A DNA stretch of 64,000 bases, taken from NCBI RefSeq assembly GCF_001648555.1, contig NZ_LQXM01000025.1, forward strand, positions 62,001-126,000. Direction: 5' to 3'. Made by a program: the position numbers and the translations under genes. The notes under the pieces are model-generated. The model saw only the letters and a list, made by a program, of their open reading frames with translations. It had not been told where the DNA came from and made no database searches. The stretch is from Rossellomorea aquimaris TF-12 (lineage in GTDB: Bacteria; Bacillota; Bacilli; Bacillales; Bacillaceae_B). Positions within the stretch are counted from its first letter, which is position 1; each line of letters opens with the position of its first letter. Shown piece after piece: positions 62,957 to 64,000 of the stretch.

Positions 62957-64000
62957 CTAAACCAACAAATTCTTCCCAATAACCATTCTCTGAATCTCAC
63001 TCGTACCCTCGTAAATTTCCGTCACTTTTGCATCTCGGAACAGTCTTTCTACCGGATATTCCTTCGTATAACCATAGCCACCGTATACTTGGATTGCTTC
63101 GGTCGTTACTTCCACTGCTGTTTTTGATGCGAAAAGCTTTGCCATGGATGCTTCTTTTCCACAGGAGATGTTTTGGGCACGAAGGTTAGCTGCTCTGTAA
63201 ACAAGTAGCTTGGATCCTTCAACAGCTGTCGCCATATCTGCCAGCTTAAAGCCGATTCCTTGTTGAGCAGCGATTGGTTTTCCAAATTGCACACGCTCTT
63301 TTGCATAAGCTGTGGAATGCTCAAAGGCACCTTCTGCTATTCCCAGTGCTTGAGCAGCGATCCCTATGCGCCCCACGTCAAGGTTTGCCATGGCGATTTT
63401 AAAGCCTTCACCCTCTTGACCAAGAAGGTTTTTAGCCGGCACCTTCATGTCTTCAAACGTTAACTGAACTGTTCTCGATCCATGAAGACCCATCTTATGT
63501 TCGTCTTTTCCAATGACAAGACCTGGAGTGTCCTTTTCAACGATAAAAGCCGATACTCCACGACTTCCTTTTGTAGGATCAGTTGTAGCAAACACAATAT
63601 ACGTGTCTGCCTCTCCACCGTTTGTAATGAAAACTTTAGATCCATTTAAAACATAATGGTCATCGCGCTTTTCTGCTTTTGTTTTTAAGCTTTTCGCATC
63701 AGACCCTGCACTTGGCTCTGTTAAGCAAAACGCTCCTAAGTATTCACCTGAAGCAAGCTTTGGAATGTACTTCTGCTTCTGTTCTTCATTCCCAAAATAG
63801 AGAATAGGGTTGGTTCCCACAGATGTATGAACTGAAAGAATGACCCCAATGGTGGCGCTTACCTTTGAAAGCTCATGAATCGCAATGATATACGATGTGA
63901 AATCCATCTCCGATCCGCCATATTTCTCTGGAATCGTGATGCCCATTAATCCAAGCTCAGCCATTTTATTTAATATTTCTCTAGGAAAATGACCTTCTTC
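62957..64000 (-). CDS. Second acyl-CoA dehydrogenase, 5' end beyond the window
   Basis: 348 residues are visible; the frame stays open to base 64000 (...[12 protein letters not shown] before the first in-window ATG at 63964), so the N-terminus is missing. Motifs [27 protein letters not shown] and the catalytic [13 protein letters not shown] match the family. It is a paralogue of the neighbouring gene (about half of positions the same by eye) and likely differs in chain length or branching preference. Confidence 0.93.
   Translation of the reverse strand, partial: EEGHFPREILNKMAELGLMGITIPEKYGGSEMDFTSYIIAIHELSKVSATIGVILSVHTSVGTNPILYFGNEEQKQKYIPKLASGEYLGAFCLTEPSAGSDAKSLKTKAEKRDDHYVLNGSKVFITNGGEADTYIVFATTDPTKGSRGVSAFIVEKDTPGLVIGKDEHKMGLHGSRTVQLTFEDMKVPAKNLLGQEGEGFKIAMANLDVGRIGIAAQALGIAEGAFEHSTAYAKERVQFGKPIAAQQGIGFKLADMATAVEGSKLLVYRAANLRAQNISCGKEASMAKLFASKTAVEVTTEAIQVYGGYGYTKEYPVERLFRDAKVTEIYEGTSEIQRMVIGKNLLV

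Overview
The window looks like a chromosomal segment of a motile, endospore-forming member of the Bacillaceae with low-to-moderate GC. Gene order follows the Bacillus subtilis ywq-ywp-mbl-spoIID-murAA-atp-upp-glyA-ywl-spoIIR-prfA-tdk-rpmE-rho-glpX-murAB-tal-fbaA-spo0F-pyrG-rpoE arc. Almost all genes are on the minus strand. I saw no rRNA, tRNA, prophage, insertion sequence or CRISPR array. The genus cannot be fixed from the sequence alone.

Layout: 1-4.0 kb carries a SWIM-type protein fragment and the SNF2 helicase ywqA (+). 4.5-6.4 kb carries an unreported 57-codon ORF, ssb, ywpF, sinR (+) and, missed by ordinary ORF calling, a 45-aa sinI (-) convergent with sinR. Upstream of sinI lies what I read as a c-di-GMP-I riboswitch. 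6.7-12.9 kb holds a zinc-ribbon protein, an acidic lipoprotein, fabZ, a DedA-like protein, the flhO-flhP-epuA unit, mbl, and spoIIID with a usd-like upstream ORF. 13.2-18.0 kb is a five-gene symporter/signalling cluster. 18.3-23.9 kb holds spoIIQ, a VanZ-like gene, spoIID, murAA, ywmB and ywzB. 24.3-24.8 kb is a decayed gene. 24.9-32.1 kb is the ten-gene F1Fo ATP synthase operon, including atpZ. 32.7-47.3 kb runs upp, glyA, ywlG, rpiB, a chemoreceptor, ywlE, mntP, ywlC, ywlB, spoIIR, prmC-prfA, a YhcN/YlaJ lipoprotein, tdk, rpmE and rho. 47.7-56.4 kb holds glpX, the second murA, tal, fbaA, spo0F, ywjG (+), pyrG and rpoE. 57.3-64 kb is a cobalamin-dependent acyl-CoA module: icmF, a TetR regulator and two acyl-CoA dehydrogenases, the last cut by the window end.

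The genes serve energy conservation, wall precursor synthesis, central carbon flow, translation and transcription termination, and the sporulation and biofilm decision (Spo0F, SpoIIR, SpoIIQ, SpoIID, SpoIIID, SinR/SinI).

The most unusual content is non-coding. At least five intergenic loci (six words) contain direct-repeat arrays with an 8-13 bp word repeated every 20-21 bp (two helical turns), with variable AT-rich spacers and a different word at each locus. They sit in the untranscribed gap between a terminator and the next transcription unit. A 12-mer, AGGTCCGTCCCT, occurs eleven times, three of them inside genes in three different codon phases and others as terminator stems. Also present are three CGTGTC-GGCACC bounded elements, a 126-bp GC-rich structured repeat, a DnaA-box cluster between ywlC and ywlB, and a hexanucleotide microsatellite in the flhO leader.
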